The notes below the pieces were generated by a model. That model saw only the letters and a list, made by a program, of their open reading frames with translations, did no database searches and was not told the DNA's origin. From SSSZ01 sp016790965 (GTDB lineage Bacteria; Pseudomonadota; Gammaproteobacteria; Burkholderiales; Rhodocyclaceae): DNA of 64,000 nt. Where the stretch lies: assembly GCA_016790965.1 (NCBI GenBank), contig JAEUNZ010000013.1:40084-104083 (forward strand). The letters run 5' to 3'. Shown here piece by piece: positions 36,309 through 45,081 of this stretch. A program made the position numbers and the translations under genes. Each line of letters begins with the position of its first letter. Position 1 is the first letter of the stretch.

Positions 36309-37571
36309 TTAAACCTTGTACTCCCCCAGCTTCTTCGGCACGGCGCAGTTTTTTAGATGCACGTAATCTGGCAGCCCGCCCTTGAAGGGTGGGGGGTCTT
36401 CCCCCTCTATTAATGGGCGCAGGTACGCGCGGCACGCGTCTGTGATGTGAAACCCATCCGCCGAAATGAACTCCGGCGGCATCTTGCGTTCGACATTGGC
36501 GACGTCCTTCAAAGCCGCCACGCCGATTTCCCAGTGATACGGTGCGTCGGCCTTGCGGTCGATGGTGGGCATGACGGCATTTTTGCCGGCCAGGGCCAGA
36601 TCCACCGCCGCCTTGCCCAGGGCGTAAGCCTGGTCCACATCGGTCTTGGACGCGATGTGGCGGGCCGAACGCTGCAGGTAATCGGCCAGGGCCCAGTGGT
36701 ACTTATGGCCCAGGCGATCCTTGATCAGTTGCGCCACCACCTGCCCGACCCCGCCCAGTTGGGAGTGGCCGAAAGCATCCTTGGCACCGGTCTCGGCGAT
36801 CAGCTTGCCGCTCGCGTCGGAAAGTCCTTCCGAGACACCGACCGTGCAGTAGCCGAAACGCTTCACGCATTCATCCACCCGGGCGACGAAGCGCTCAGGT
36901 TCGAAGGGCACTTCCGGGAAGAGCAGCACATGGGGGGGCTCGCCCTCGCCTTCGCTGGCCAGGCCGCAGGCAGCGGTGATCCACCCGGCATGGCGGCCCA
37001 TGACTTCAAGGACGAAGATCTTGGTTGAAGTCCGCGCCATGGAGGCCACGTCGTAACCCGCCTCGCGCATGGAGGTGGCGACATATTTGGCCACGGAACC
37101 GAAGCCCGGGCAGCAGTCGGTGAGGGGCAGGTCGTTATCCACCGTTTTGGGGATGCCGACGCAGACCACCGGGTAGCCGAGCTTCTCGGAAATCTGGGAC
37201 ACCTTCCAGGCGGTGTCCATGGAATCGTTACCGCCGTTGTAGAAGAAGTAGCCAATGTCGTGGGCGCGGAACACCTCGATCAGGCGCTCGTACTGCGCCC
37301 GGTGCTCATCCAGGCTCTTCAGCTTGTAGCGGCAGGAACCGAAGGCGCCCGCCGGCGTGTACCTGAGGCGGGCGATATCGGTGTCGGACTCCAGACTGGT
37401 ATCGATCAGGTCTTCCGTGAGGGCGCCGATGATGCCGTCGCGCCCGGCAAAGACCTTGCCGATTCTCTCGGGATGCCGCCGCGCCTCCTGAATGAGACCG
37501 CAGGCGGTGGCGTTGATGACGGCGGTGACGCCTCCCGATTGTGCGTAGAAGGCGTTCTTCGCCGTCATCAC
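36309..37571 (-). CDS. pfp: Pyrophosphate-dependent 6-phosphofructokinase
   Basis: This enzyme phosphorylates fructose 6-phosphate reversibly with PPi instead of ATP. In the 420-residue protein the donor-site loop reads YNGGNDSMDTAW; the Asp after GGN replaces the Gly of ATP-dependent enzymes, the known PPi signature. PKTVDNDLP and MGRHAGW are the substrate motifs. It lies between adk and hppA, all on one strand with gaps of 10 and 66 bases. With HppA it makes up a PPi-based energy pair. Confidence 0.93.
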   Translation of the reverse strand: MMTAKNAFYAQSGGVTAVINATACGLIQEARRHPERIGKVFAGRDGIIGALTEDLIDTSLESDTDIARLRYTPAGAFGSCRYKLKSLDEHRAQYERLIEVFRAHDIGYFFYNGGNDSMDTAWKVSQISEKLGYPVVCVGIPKTVDNDLPLTDCCPGFGSVAKYVATSMREAGYDVASMARTSTKIFVLEVMGRHAGWITAACGLASEGEGEPPHVLLFPEVPFEPERFVARVDECVKRFGYCTVGVSEGLSDASGKLIAETGAKDAFGHSQLGGVGQVVAQLIKDRLGHKYHWALADYLQRSARHIASKTDVDQAYALGKAAVDLALAGKNAVMPTIDRKADAPYHWEIGVAALKDVANVERKMPPEFISADGFHITDACRAYLRPLIEGEDPPPFKGGLPDYVHLKNCAVPKKLGEYKV

Positions 37572-37581
37572 CGAAGCCTTC

Positions 37582-38235
37582 TTATTTCAGCGCTTCGAAA
37601 ACGCGGGCAGTGATGCCATCGACGCTGCCGACGCCGGCAACCTTGCGCACCGCGGGGGCCTTGGCGTCGCCGCTGGCCGACCACTTGCTGTAGAAATCCA
37701 CCAAGGGCTTGGTCTGGGCGTGGTAGATCTCCAGGCGCTTGCGGACAGTTTCTTCCTTGTCGTCGTCGCGCTGGATGAGGTCTTCGCCGGTGGCGTCATC
37801 CTTGCCGGCCACCTTGGGCGGGTTGAAGGTGACGTGATAGGTTCGGCCGGAGGCTAAGTGCACGCGACGACCCGCCATCCGCGTGATGATATCGGAATCA
37901 GGCACATCCACTTCCAGCACGAAATCGATCGGCACACCAGCTTCCTTCATGGCCTCGGCCTGGGGAATGGTGCGAGGGAAGCCGTCGAACAGGTAGCCGT
38001 TCTTACAGTCGGGTTCCTGCAGGCGATCCTTGACCATGCCAATGATAACGGCATCAGGAACGAGGCCGCCGGAATCCATGTGCTTCTTGGCTTCCAGGCC
38101 CAGCGGGGTGCCGGCCTTGACTTGAGCGCGCAGCATATCGCCCGTGGAAATCTGGGGAATGCCGAACTTTTCGCAAATAAACTTGGCCTGCGTGCCCTTA
38201 CCGGCGCCCGGAGCACCCAAGAGGATGAGTTTCAT
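37582..38235 (-). CDS. adk: Adenylate kinase
   Basis: Adk interconverts AMP, ADP and ATP. From ATG 38235 it has 217 residues. The P-loop GAPGAGKGTQA, the AMP-binding DGFPRT, and a long LID domain (GRRVHLASGRTYHVTFNPP) without zinc cysteines are visible. The start is chosen by homology and the purine-rich stretch before it. It follows kdsB by 104 bases and precedes pfp by 10. Confidence 0.97.
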   Translation of the reverse strand: MKLILLGAPGAGKGTQAKFICEKFGIPQISTGDMLRAQVKAGTPLGLEAKKHMDSGGLVPDAVIIGMVKDRLQEPDCKNGYLFDGFPRTIPQAEAMKEAGVPIDFVLEVDVPDSDIITRMAGRRVHLASGRTYHVTFNPPKVAGKDDATGEDLIQRDDDKEETVRKRLEIYHAQTKPLVDFYSKWSASGDAKAPAVRKVAGVGSVDGITARVFEALK

Positions 38236-38339
38236 GGGAAATCCCTCTGCATTGTTTGTCGTTGATGGAGTTTTGTACTTCTTGTGCCGGTCGGCGCCGA
38301 CTTCAAAGTGTGAAAAATTACTCGGTATTTCAGGCCCGG

Positions 38340-39107
38340 TCAAACCCTTTGCGCAAAGACTTTGCGCATGCGCTCAGCGTCTTCCGGGGTATCGACTCCA
38401 GGGGCAGGAGCGGCATCGACGACCAGAACGGAAATGCGGTGGCCGTGCCAAAGCGCCCGCAGTTGCTCCAGGGACTCGAACCGCTCCGTGGGCGCCGGGG
38501 CCAGCCCCGCGTAGGCGTGCAGGAAGCTCGTGCGATAGGCATATAGCCCCACATGGCGCAGGGCGGGCAGATCCGGGGGCAAGGTCTCGCCGCCGCCTTC
38601 CCGGGCAAAATGATCCCGGGCGTAAGGGATGGGCGCCCGGGAGAAGTAGGCGGCATCGCCGTCCTGGCGGCAAACCACCTTGACCACATTGGGATTGAAG
38701 AAGTCGGCGGCATCCAGGATGGGGTGGGCCACCGTGGCGATGGCGGCGCCGGTGGCGGCCAGTTGTCCCGCCGTACGGGCGATGATTTCCGGTTCGATCA
38801 GGGGTTCATCGCCCTGCACATTGACCACCAGAGTCTCACCGTCCCAGCCTCGCAGCGCCGCTACTTCAGCCAGGCGGTCGGTGCCGCTGGGGTGGTCGGA
38901 CCGGGTCATGAGGACAGGAATTCCGTGCTGCCGGACCGCCCGCTCCACCTCGGGATGATCGGTGGCCACAATAACTTCCTCGGCTCCGGACTGCTGCGCA
39001 CGCTCCGCCACCCGCACCACCATGGGTCGTCCGCCCAGATCGAGGAGAGGCTTGCCCGGCAGCCGCGTCGAAGCGTAGCGGGCCGGGATGACGACCTTGA
39101 AGCTCAT
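38340..39107 (-). CDS. kdsB: 3-deoxy-manno-octulosonate cytidylyltransferase KdsB
   Basis: KdsB activates Kdo as CMP-Kdo for lipopolysaccharide core synthesis. From ATG 39107 it has 255 residues. The nucleotidyltransferase motif IPARYASTRLPGKPL is at the start, and VVNVQGDEPLIEP and TVAHPI follow. GAGGAAGC precedes the ATG, which overlaps the stop of the Trm112-like gene as ATGA, so the two are translationally coupled. Confidence 0.96.
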   Translation of the reverse strand: MSFKVVIPARYASTRLPGKPLLDLGGRPMVVRVAERAQQSGAEEVIVATDHPEVERAVRQHGIPVLMTRSDHPSGTDRLAEVAALRGWDGETLVVNVQGDEPLIEPEIIARTAGQLAATGAAIATVAHPILDAADFFNPNVVKVVCRQDGDAAYFSRAPIPYARDHFAREGGGETLPPDLPALRHVGLYAYRTSFLHAYAGLAPAPTERFESLEQLRALWHGHRISVLVVDAAPAPGVDTPEDAERMRKVFAQRV

Positions 39108-39280
39108 GCTTCCTCGGGTTTCAGTTGCCGCGCCTCGTCTTCCAGCATGACGGGAATATCGTCCCGAATGGGAAAAGCCAGACGGCAGGGCTTGCAGACC
39201 AGTTCCTGCTCCGCCTTGCGGTAATCGAGATTGCCCTTGCACAGGGGGCAGACAAGGATGTCAAGAAGCCTTGCGTCCAC
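39104..39280 (-). CDS. Trm112-family small zinc-binding protein
   Basis: This 58-residue protein begins with GTG at 39280 (DARLLDILVCPLCKGNL) and has two CxxC pairs, CPLC and CKPC, for zinc. GGAG stands seven bases before the GTG. It overlaps lpxK by 20 bases and kdsB by four. This lpxK-Trm112-kdsB order is common in proteobacteria. Its exact role in bacteria is not firmly known. Confidence 0.92.
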   Translation of the reverse strand: MDARLLDILVCPLCKGNLDYRKAEQELVCKPCRLAFPIRDDIPVMLEDEARQLKPEEA

Positions 39281-40265
39281 GGATTTTCTCCACGATGAGA
39301 TCGACGAGGCCGGGGGGAATCCCCGCCTCCACCGGCAATACCCAGGCTTCGCCAGCCAGGTCCGTCGGGCATTTTACTGCATCCTTCTCGGTGAGCAGGA
39401 GCACGTCCCCGGGGGGGACGGCAAGATCCTCGCGGCTGTATCGGTGGTGATCCGGGAAGGGCCGCGGCTTCACCTCGAGCCCCAGATCGGCGAGGGTGCG
39501 GAAAAAACGCTGGGGGTGACCGATGCCCGCCACCGCATGGAGGCGGCGCCCATGCAGGGCGTCCGCGCCGCAAGTCTGCGCCCAGTCGTGCAGGCGATGG
39601 AAGGCCCCGGGCTGCAAACTCATGGCGAAACTGCACGGTGCCCAACCCGCCAGCCCGGAGTCGCAGGGACCATTGAACACCACGGCGTCCACTCCCTTCA
39701 GGCGGGCCAGCGGCTCCCGCAGCGGGCCCGCCGGGAGCAGCCATCCGTTGCCCGCACCACGCCCGTCGAAGACCGCAAGCTCCACATCGCGGGCCAGGCG
39801 GTAGTGTTGCAGGCCGTCGTCGCAGAGCAGGACATCCACCTCGGGATGCTCCGCCAGCAGCGCCACCCCGGCCGCGGCCCGGTCGCGGCCGATCCAGACC
39901 GGGCAGGCCGCCCGACGGGCAAGCATCAGCGGCTCGTCACCCACTAGGGCGGCGTCGCCATCGGGTCTCACCTTCAGGGGAGCCGTCACGCCACCGCCAT
40001 AGCCCCGGCTCACGATGCCGGGCCGCAGACCTCGCTCAGCAAGTTCCCGCACCAGCGCGAGCGTCAGGGGCGTCTTGCCAGCGCCCCCGACGATCAGGTT
40101 GCCGACCACGACCACCGGCACCGGCAAGCGCCGGGTCGCCAGCCAGCCCCGCCGGTAGGCAAGGCGGCGGGAAGCGGCCAGGGCCGCGAAAAGAGCGGAA
40201 AGCGGTACGAGAGGCAGGAGTCCGGCGGCGAGGCGAGGCTCGAACCAGCGCTCCTGCAGGGCCAT
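39261..40265 (-). CDS. lpxK: Tetraacyldisaccharide 4'-kinase LpxK
   Basis: LpxK phosphorylates the lipid A disaccharide at the 4' position. The 334-residue protein has an N-terminal hydrophobic anchor (LLPLVPLSALFAALAA), the Walker A GNLIVGGAGKTPLTLAL and the catalytic region around DDGLQHYRLARDVEL. Its ATG overlaps the exbD stop as TGATG. It belongs to an operon with exbBD upstream and Trm112/kdsB downstream. Confidence 0.95.
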   Translation of the reverse strand: MALQERWFEPRLAAGLLPLVPLSALFAALAASRRLAYRRGWLATRRLPVPVVVVGNLIVGGAGKTPLTLALVRELAERGLRPGIVSRGYGGGVTAPLKVRPDGDAALVGDEPLMLARRAACPVWIGRDRAAAGVALLAEHPEVDVLLCDDGLQHYRLARDVELAVFDGRGAGNGWLLPAGPLREPLARLKGVDAVVFNGPCDSGLAGWAPCSFAMSLQPGAFHRLHDWAQTCGADALHGRRLHAVAGIGHPQRFFRTLADLGLEVKPRPFPDHHRYSREDLAVPPGDVLLLTEKDAVKCPTDLAGEAWVLPVEAGIPPGLVDLIVEKIRGRKAS

Positions 40266-40681
40266 CAGCGCGGGGTCTGGGTGGCGAAGGAAATGTGGGG
40301 ATAGCCCGCGGTCTGGGCGGCTTGCATGATATCGACCACGCTCTGGTGGGTCGCCTTGGCGTCGGCGTTGATGACCACCACCGGATCGGAGCGCTCGCCG
40401 GCGGCCCGGCGCAGGGCTTCGGCGATGGTTTTCACGTCGGCGGCGGCGAGGGGCGACTTGTTCACCAGAACCTGCCCGCTGGCCGTGACGGCCACATCGA
40501 TTTCATTGGGTTTTTCCGGCTGCTTGTTGGCTTCCGCCGTAGGCAGGTTGATTTCCAGCCCCGAGAACTTTGCGTAGGTTGTGGTCAGCATGAGAAAGAT
40601 GATGATGACCAGGAGCACGTCGATCAGGGGAATCAGGTTGATCTCCGGCTCCTCCCGGCTGCGGCCGCGCTGGAAGTTCAT
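40265..40681 (-). CDS. exbD: Biopolymer transport protein ExbD
   Basis: ExbD is the small stator subunit that, with ExbB, energises TonB. The 138-residue protein has a short N-terminus (RGRSREEPEINLIPLIDVLL) with the proton-carrying Asp in the single membrane helix, and a periplasmic domain. Its start overlaps the exbB stop as ATGA. The link to lpxK is typical for beta-proteobacteria, where this pair may serve the envelope in general. Confidence 0.94.
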   Translation of the reverse strand: MNFQRGRSREEPEINLIPLIDVLLVIIIFLMLTTTYAKFSGLEINLPTAEANKQPEKPNEIDVAVTASGQVLVNKSPLAAADVKTIAEALRRAAGERSDPVVVINADAKATHQSVVDIMQAAQTAGYPHISFATQTPR

Positions 40682-41283
40682 TTGCGCTCGCCGTGCATGT
40701 ACTCAACCAGTTTGACGGCCTGCTGCTCCATTTCCACGACGAATCCATCGACCTGGGCACGGAAGTGGCGCCAGAAAATCATACTGGGGATGGCGATGAC
40801 GAGGCCGAAGCCAGTGTTGTAGAGGGCGATCGAGATGCCGTGGGCCAACTGCATGGGATTGGCCCCGGTGGGCGCCTGGGAGGCGAAGATCTCGATCATG
40901 CCGACCACGGTGCCGAACAGGCCCATCAGGGGGCTTATGGAGGCGATGGTGCCCAGGGTGGTGAGATAGCGTCCGAGATCGTGGGCGACGACGCCGCCGG
41001 CTTCCTCGATGGATTCCTTCATGACTTCCCGGGACGAGCCGACGTTGCGCAGCCCCGCCGCAAGGACACGGCCGAGGGGGGAGTGTTTCTCCATATCCCC
41101 GATCAATTGCTCATTTCCGCTTCCGCGCTTGTACTCGCCTACGGCGCGCTGGAGGAGCCCTGCGGGAACGACCTTGCCGCGGCGCAAGGCGACGAGACGC
41201 TCGATGATGAGGGCAACGGCGATGATCGATGCCAGCAGAAGGGGCCAGATGGGCCAGCCGGCAGCCTGAACGATGGCGAACAC
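40678..41283 (-). CDS. exbB: Biopolymer transport protein ExbB (MotA/TolQ/ExbB family)
   Basis: This 201-residue protein has three membrane helices, near 10-30, 105-130 and 155-175, and the family motif in the second and third helices (GLFGTVVGMIEIF; YNTGFGLVIAIPSMIFW). It partners ExbD next door. It is the first gene of the exbB-exbD-lpxK-Trm112-kdsB string. The nearest TonB-like gene in the window is 17 kb away. Confidence 0.93.
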   Translation of the reverse strand: MFAIVQAAGWPIWPLLLASIIAVALIIERLVALRRGKVVPAGLLQRAVGEYKRGSGNEQLIGDMEKHSPLGRVLAAGLRNVGSSREVMKESIEEAGGVVAHDLGRYLTTLGTIASISPLMGLFGTVVGMIEIFASQAPTGANPMQLAHGISIALYNTGFGLVIAIPSMIFWRHFRAQVDGFVVEMEQQAVKLVEYMHGERK

Positions 41284-41385
41284 GTAAGATTCCCCGCAAA
41301 ATGACAGCCGCTGATTTTGCCTGCCGGCGCCCTTCCCGGCAAGCCCTGCTCGCCACCACGCTTCCCGCGCGGCCGCGGCGAGTAT

Positions 41386-42681
41386 CTACACCAGGAACAT
41401 GGTGGCGTTTTCCAGATCCTCGTGGGTCTTGCCCTGCTGCAGGACGTTTACGAACTTGCGCCAGATGATGTCAGGCTCGCCCAGCTTGAAACCGTAGAAC
41501 CCGTTGAAGCCGTTGGCCTTGTCGCGCACCGCGAGGGCCTTGACGGTCGACTGTTCGAGGCGCCCCAACTGCACGGTCGCGTCGCTCCACACGTTGAGGG
41601 GGAGCGGATCGGTCGAATGGGCCTGAAAACCGAAGGCGGAAACCTCGACCACCTGCATTTGGTATCGCAGGCGCCCGTCAGAAATGACCACGGCGAGTTC
41701 TCCCGGACACTTCACCGAATAACGCTGGTGCTGACGCAACTGGGCCCCCGCGCCCTCGCGCTCCGGGAGTTGCGGCAGGACGCTGCGGTACTCCCCTAGG
41801 TCGTAGATGGAGTGCAGGAGCAGCCTCTTGCGCTCATCAAGATTGGCAAACCCCTGAGTGCGCTGGTTGAAGAAATAATCGAGCAGTTCCGGCGTCATCA
41901 CTGGATCATTGGTCGTGAAGTAGCGCCGCTTGGGAAGATGGATATTGGGCAACCTTACCTCGGCGAAGTAGGCATACAGGTTCTTGCGCGCCGGCTTCTT
42001 GCCGTAGATCGCCTTGAAGGTGGCCGGGGCGTAGAGCAGATCGAGGCTCGCACCGACGGCTGGCGCCCCGTTGGCGAAATCGTACTCCTCGACCACATTG
42101 GCCGTAAGCCGCTGGAAGAACAGCAGCGACTCGTACATTTCGATGCGGTTCGGGTTCACGGCGATGACCAGGTGCCGCACATCGAAGAAGGTCGTGCAGT
42201 ACTCGTACATGAACTTCATCAAGGGAAAGAGGATCGACCCTCCGGTCTTGCGGAAGCGGGGATGGACCGCCAAAGCAGAAACTTCGGCCACCTGCCCTTC
42301 CCGGGCGCGCACATTGGAGAGGTCGAAGATGGCCTGGAGCGGGAAACCAAGGGCGCTCTCGCGGATGAGGGAGATGGTACCCACTACCTCTCCGTCCCAC
42401 TTGGCACACAGGGTCGTCGTCGTCGGCAGTGCATGGTAGAGGGTCACCCGCATCCCGGAAGGATCGGGCTGCATGAAGCCGGCGTCCACGTAGGCGTCGT
42501 GCAGGAGGCGGAAACAGGCCTCCAGTTCCTCCCGCGTTTCAGCGATCTTCAATTGCAGACGCTCGCTGGGGGCCGGATCGCAATCGACAAAGGAACGATA
42601 GATGGCAAAGCGCCGCTCCCGCGGCAAAGCCGCAAACAGCCTGCGCATGGCGCGATGCCATAGTTTTCCGATTGACGACAT
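41386..42681 (-). CDS. FeeM-type N-acyltransferase fused to a PilZ domain
   Basis: This 431-residue protein from ATG 42681 has a GNAT-like acyltransferase part at about 35-230 (EVSALAVHPRFRKTGGSILF) related to N-acyl amino acid synthases and exosortase-associated acyltransferases. A PilZ domain spans about 312-405. The PilZ c-di-GMP motif RxxxR is present (RQHQR, 316-320); the second motif reads EVSAFG at about 346-351, with Glu where Asp/Asn is usual. No signal peptide is seen. It may make N-acyl amino acids under c-di-GMP control; the product is unknown. The start is uncertain, and an upstream ATG at 42756 is possible. Confidence 0.78.
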   Translation of the reverse strand: MSSIGKLWHRAMRRLFAALPRERRFAIYRSFVDCDPAPSERLQLKIAETREELEACFRLLHDAYVDAGFMQPDPSGMRVTLYHALPTTTTLCAKWDGEVVGTISLIRESALGFPLQAIFDLSNVRAREGQVAEVSALAVHPRFRKTGGSILFPLMKFMYEYCTTFFDVRHLVIAVNPNRIEMYESLLFFQRLTANVVEEYDFANGAPAVGASLDLLYAPATFKAIYGKKPARKNLYAYFAEVRLPNIHLPKRRYFTTNDPVMTPELLDYFFNQRTQGFANLDERKRLLLHSIYDLGEYRSVLPQLPEREGAGAQLRQHQRYSVKCPGELAVVISDGRLRYQMQVVEVSAFGFQAHSTDPLPLNVWSDATVQLGRLEQSTVKALAVRDKANGFNGFYGFKLGEPDIIWRKFVNVLQQGKTHEDLENATMFLV

Positions 42682-42985
42682 GCCCTGGACTGCCTTGTTA
42701 TTTTCCCCGCTTGGAATATTACTCCAGGGCCGATGTTTGGAAAGCCTTGATTTCATTCGCGCTCCGGATCGCTCTCGCTCAAGGGCGGGACTTACCCCCA
42801 TTTTCTGTGGATAAGGTTGTGGAGCGACAGCCGCCAAGTTTCCTAAGTCGCCAGCCCGATTGAAGTTTCCCTGCCGTGCCCGAAAATCAGGCATACAGTT
42901 TTCTCACTTGCTGCGACTGTCTCCGAATGCCGCCCCCCACCCAGCCCGGAGAAGCGCTAGAATTCTCGTTTGCCTCCAGCCTGCC
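42682..42985. other. Divergent intergenic region between the acyltransferase gene and xseA
   Basis: About 304 bases without a gene. It is less GC-rich than its surroundings and must hold promoters for both genes, but I see no convincing -35/-10 pair, sigma-54 site or repeat. Confidence 0.6.
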
Positions 42986-44329
42986 ATGCTCGGAACTCCC
43001 TTGCCCCCGGTCCTGACCGTTTCCCTGCTCAACCGGCAGGTGCGCGAATGCCTGGAAGCCGGCTTTCCCCTATGCTGGGTCGCGGGTGAGGTGTCCAACC
43101 TGACTTACGCCGCATCGGGCCACGTCTACTTCACTCTGAAGGACGCCACGGCCCAGGTGCGCTGCGTCCTTTGGCGCAGCCGCGCCCAGACGCTCGGGCG
43201 ACGTCTGGAAACGGGAGAACGGCTCGAAGTTCGCGCCCTGGTGTCCTTTTATGAACCCCGGGGCGAATTCCAGCTCAGTGTCGAAGCCGTGCGCAGTGCC
43301 GGCCAAGGCGAGCTTTACGAGCGCTTCCTGCGCCTCAAGGCGACCCTGGAGGAAGAAGGACTCTTTGCCCCAGCCGCCAAACGTCCCCTGCCGGCTTTCC
43401 CCCGCCGTCTGGCCATTGTGACCAGCCCGCAGGCCGCGGCCCTGCACGACGTGCTGAGTACCCTCACCCGCCGGGCGCCGCACCTGACTCTGACCCTCTA
43501 CCCCACGCCGGTCCAGGGCGATGGCGCGGCCCAGGCCATCGCCTCCGCCCTTCGTCGGGCTGGCGCCGGCGGTCACGACCTCGTCCTGCTCTGCCGCGGC
43601 GGCGGCAGTATCGAAGATCTGTGGGCCTTCAACGAGGAAGCCGTTGCCCGGGCCATCCGCGCGTGCCCGGTACCCGTGGTGGCCGGTATCGGCCACGAAA
43701 CCGACTTCACCATCGCAGACTTCGCCGCCGATCTGCGCGCGCCCACCCCCACCGCGGCCGCCGAACTGGCCGCCCCGGACCGGGCGGCCCTCCTCGCCCG
43801 CGTCGACAGCCTCGCCAAGCTGCTCCAGCGCCGCACGGAGCGCCATCTCGCCCAAGCCAATCAATCCCTGGATCGCCTTGCCATCCGCCTGCTCCACCCG
43901 GCACGCCGCATCGCGCTTCAGCGTGACACCCTCGCCATGGCGGCAGATCGTCTCCAGCGCAGCGCATTGCGCCGGGTGAGCGAGGAATGGATGACGTTGG
44001 CCGCCTTCAAGGCCCGCCTGACGGCCAGCCGGCCGGCCACTGTGGTGGAAGCCGAACGCCTGCGAAGCATGGCCCTGCGCCTGGCCGGGGCAGGCCGCCA
44101 CCGCCTCGCCCTCGCCAGCGGGAAACTTAAAGCCGCTTCTGCGGGTCTGAGCCCACTCAACCCCCATGCGGTGCTCTCCCGGGGTTACGCCCTGGCCCTC
44201 GACCGCCAGGGGCGTGCCATCCGGGATGCGGCATCGCTCCAGCTCGGCGAGCGCCTCCGCCTCGCTTTCGCCCGGGGAGCTGCCGGTGTCGTCGTCGAGG
44301 AATTGCCCCCCGGCCCGGCCACCCGCTAG
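42986..44329 (+). CDS. xseA: Exodeoxyribonuclease VII large subunit
   Basis: XseA is the catalytic subunit of exonuclease VII, which degrades single-stranded DNA. From ATG 42986 (MLGTPLPPVLTVSLLNRQVR) it has 447 residues, the usual length. The N-terminal OB-fold (VAGEVSNLTYAASGHVYFTL) and the catalytic domain (ALHDVLSTLTRRAPH; CRGGGSIEDLWAFNEE; GIGHETDFTIADFAAD) are clear. A start 42 codons upstream is rejected because that stretch has no homology. xseB is not adjacent. Confidence 0.96.
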   Translation: MLGTPLPPVLTVSLLNRQVRECLEAGFPLCWVAGEVSNLTYAASGHVYFTLKDATAQVRCVLWRSRAQTLGRRLETGERLEVRALVSFYEPRGEFQLSVEAVRSAGQGELYERFLRLKATLEEEGLFAPAAKRPLPAFPRRLAIVTSPQAAALHDVLSTLTRRAPHLTLTLYPTPVQGDGAAQAIASALRRAGAGGHDLVLLCRGGGSIEDLWAFNEEAVARAIRACPVPVVAGIGHETDFTIADFAADLRAPTPTAAAELAAPDRAALLARVDSLAKLLQRRTERHLAQANQSLDRLAIRLLHPARRIALQRDTLAMAADRLQRSALRRVSEEWMTLAAFKARLTASRPATVVEAERLRSMALRLAGAGRHRLALASGKLKAASAGLSPLNPHAVLSRGYALALDRQGRAIRDAASLQLGERLRLAFARGAAGVVVEELPPGPATR

Positions 44330-44384
44330 ACTCCTGGCATTACCACCGCTTTCCCTCAACCCCAATCCAGATCCGGAGAAAACC

Positions 44385-44972
44385 ATGGAACACCAACTGC
44401 CGCCCCTGCCCTATGCCAAGGACGCCCTCGCCCCCCACATGTCGGCGGAAACTTTCGACTATCACTACGCCAAGCACCACCAGGCCTACGTCACCAACCT
44501 GAACAATCTCATCAAGGGCAGCGAGTACGAAAACCTCGACCTGGAAGCCATCGTCAAGAAGGCCCCCGCCGGCGGCGTCTACAACAACGCCGCCCAGGTG
44601 TGGAACCACAGCTTCTTTTGGAACTGCATGAAACCCGCCGGCGGCGGTGCCCCCAGCGGTGCCCTGGCAGCCGCCATCGACAAGAAGTGGGGCTCCCTGG
44701 ATGACTTCAAGAAGGCTTTCCAGGCCTCCGCCGTAGGCAATTTCGGCTCCGGCTGGACCTGGCTGGTGAAAAAGGCCGACGGCACCGTCGATATCGTCAA
44801 CATGGGCGCCGCCGGCACCCCCCTGACCACCGGCGACAAGGCCCTGCTCTGCGTCGACGTCTGGGAGCACGCCTACTACATCGACTACCGCAACCTGCGG
44901 CCCAAGTTTGTCGAGACCTTTCTCAACAATCTGGTGAACTGGAGCTTCGCGGAACAGAATTTCGGCGGGTAA
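44385..44972 (+). CDS. sodB: Iron superoxide dismutase SodB
   Basis: SodB removes superoxide in the cytoplasm. The 195-residue protein starts at ATG 44385, with GGAG seven bases upstream. The metal ligands are visible: His in DYHYAKHHQAYV, His in WNHSFFWNCM, and Asp and His in DVWEHAYYIDYRN. The Gly-rich and Gln residues (NFGSGWTWL and QVWNHSFF) agree with the iron type. It follows xseA by 55 bases and ends in a strong hairpin. Confidence 0.96.
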   Translation: MEHQLPPLPYAKDALAPHMSAETFDYHYAKHHQAYVTNLNNLIKGSEYENLDLEAIVKKAPAGGVYNNAAQVWNHSFFWNCMKPAGGGAPSGALAAAIDKKWGSLDDFKKAFQASAVGNFGSGWTWLVKKADGTVDIVNMGAAGTPLTTGDKALLCVDVWEHAYYIDYRNLRPKFVETFLNNLVNWSFAEQNFGG

Positions 44973-45027
44973 TTGCCGAGTTCTGGCCGGAAACGCAAGT
45001 CTGAGCAGTTCCGGGCTCGCAACTGAC

Positions 45028-45061
45028 AAGAAGGGCACCCTGTCACCAGGGTGCCCTTCTT
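45028..45061. terminator. Bidirectional hairpin between sodB and the PEP-CTERM gene
   Basis: A perfect 15-bp stem (AAGAAGGGCACCCTG with CAGGGTGCCCTTCTT, loop TCAC) lies between the converging genes. The AT ends of the stem give a short T-rich tail in both directions. Confidence 0.88.
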
Positions 45062-45081
45062 CGTTGGTCCAACCCAGTTGC

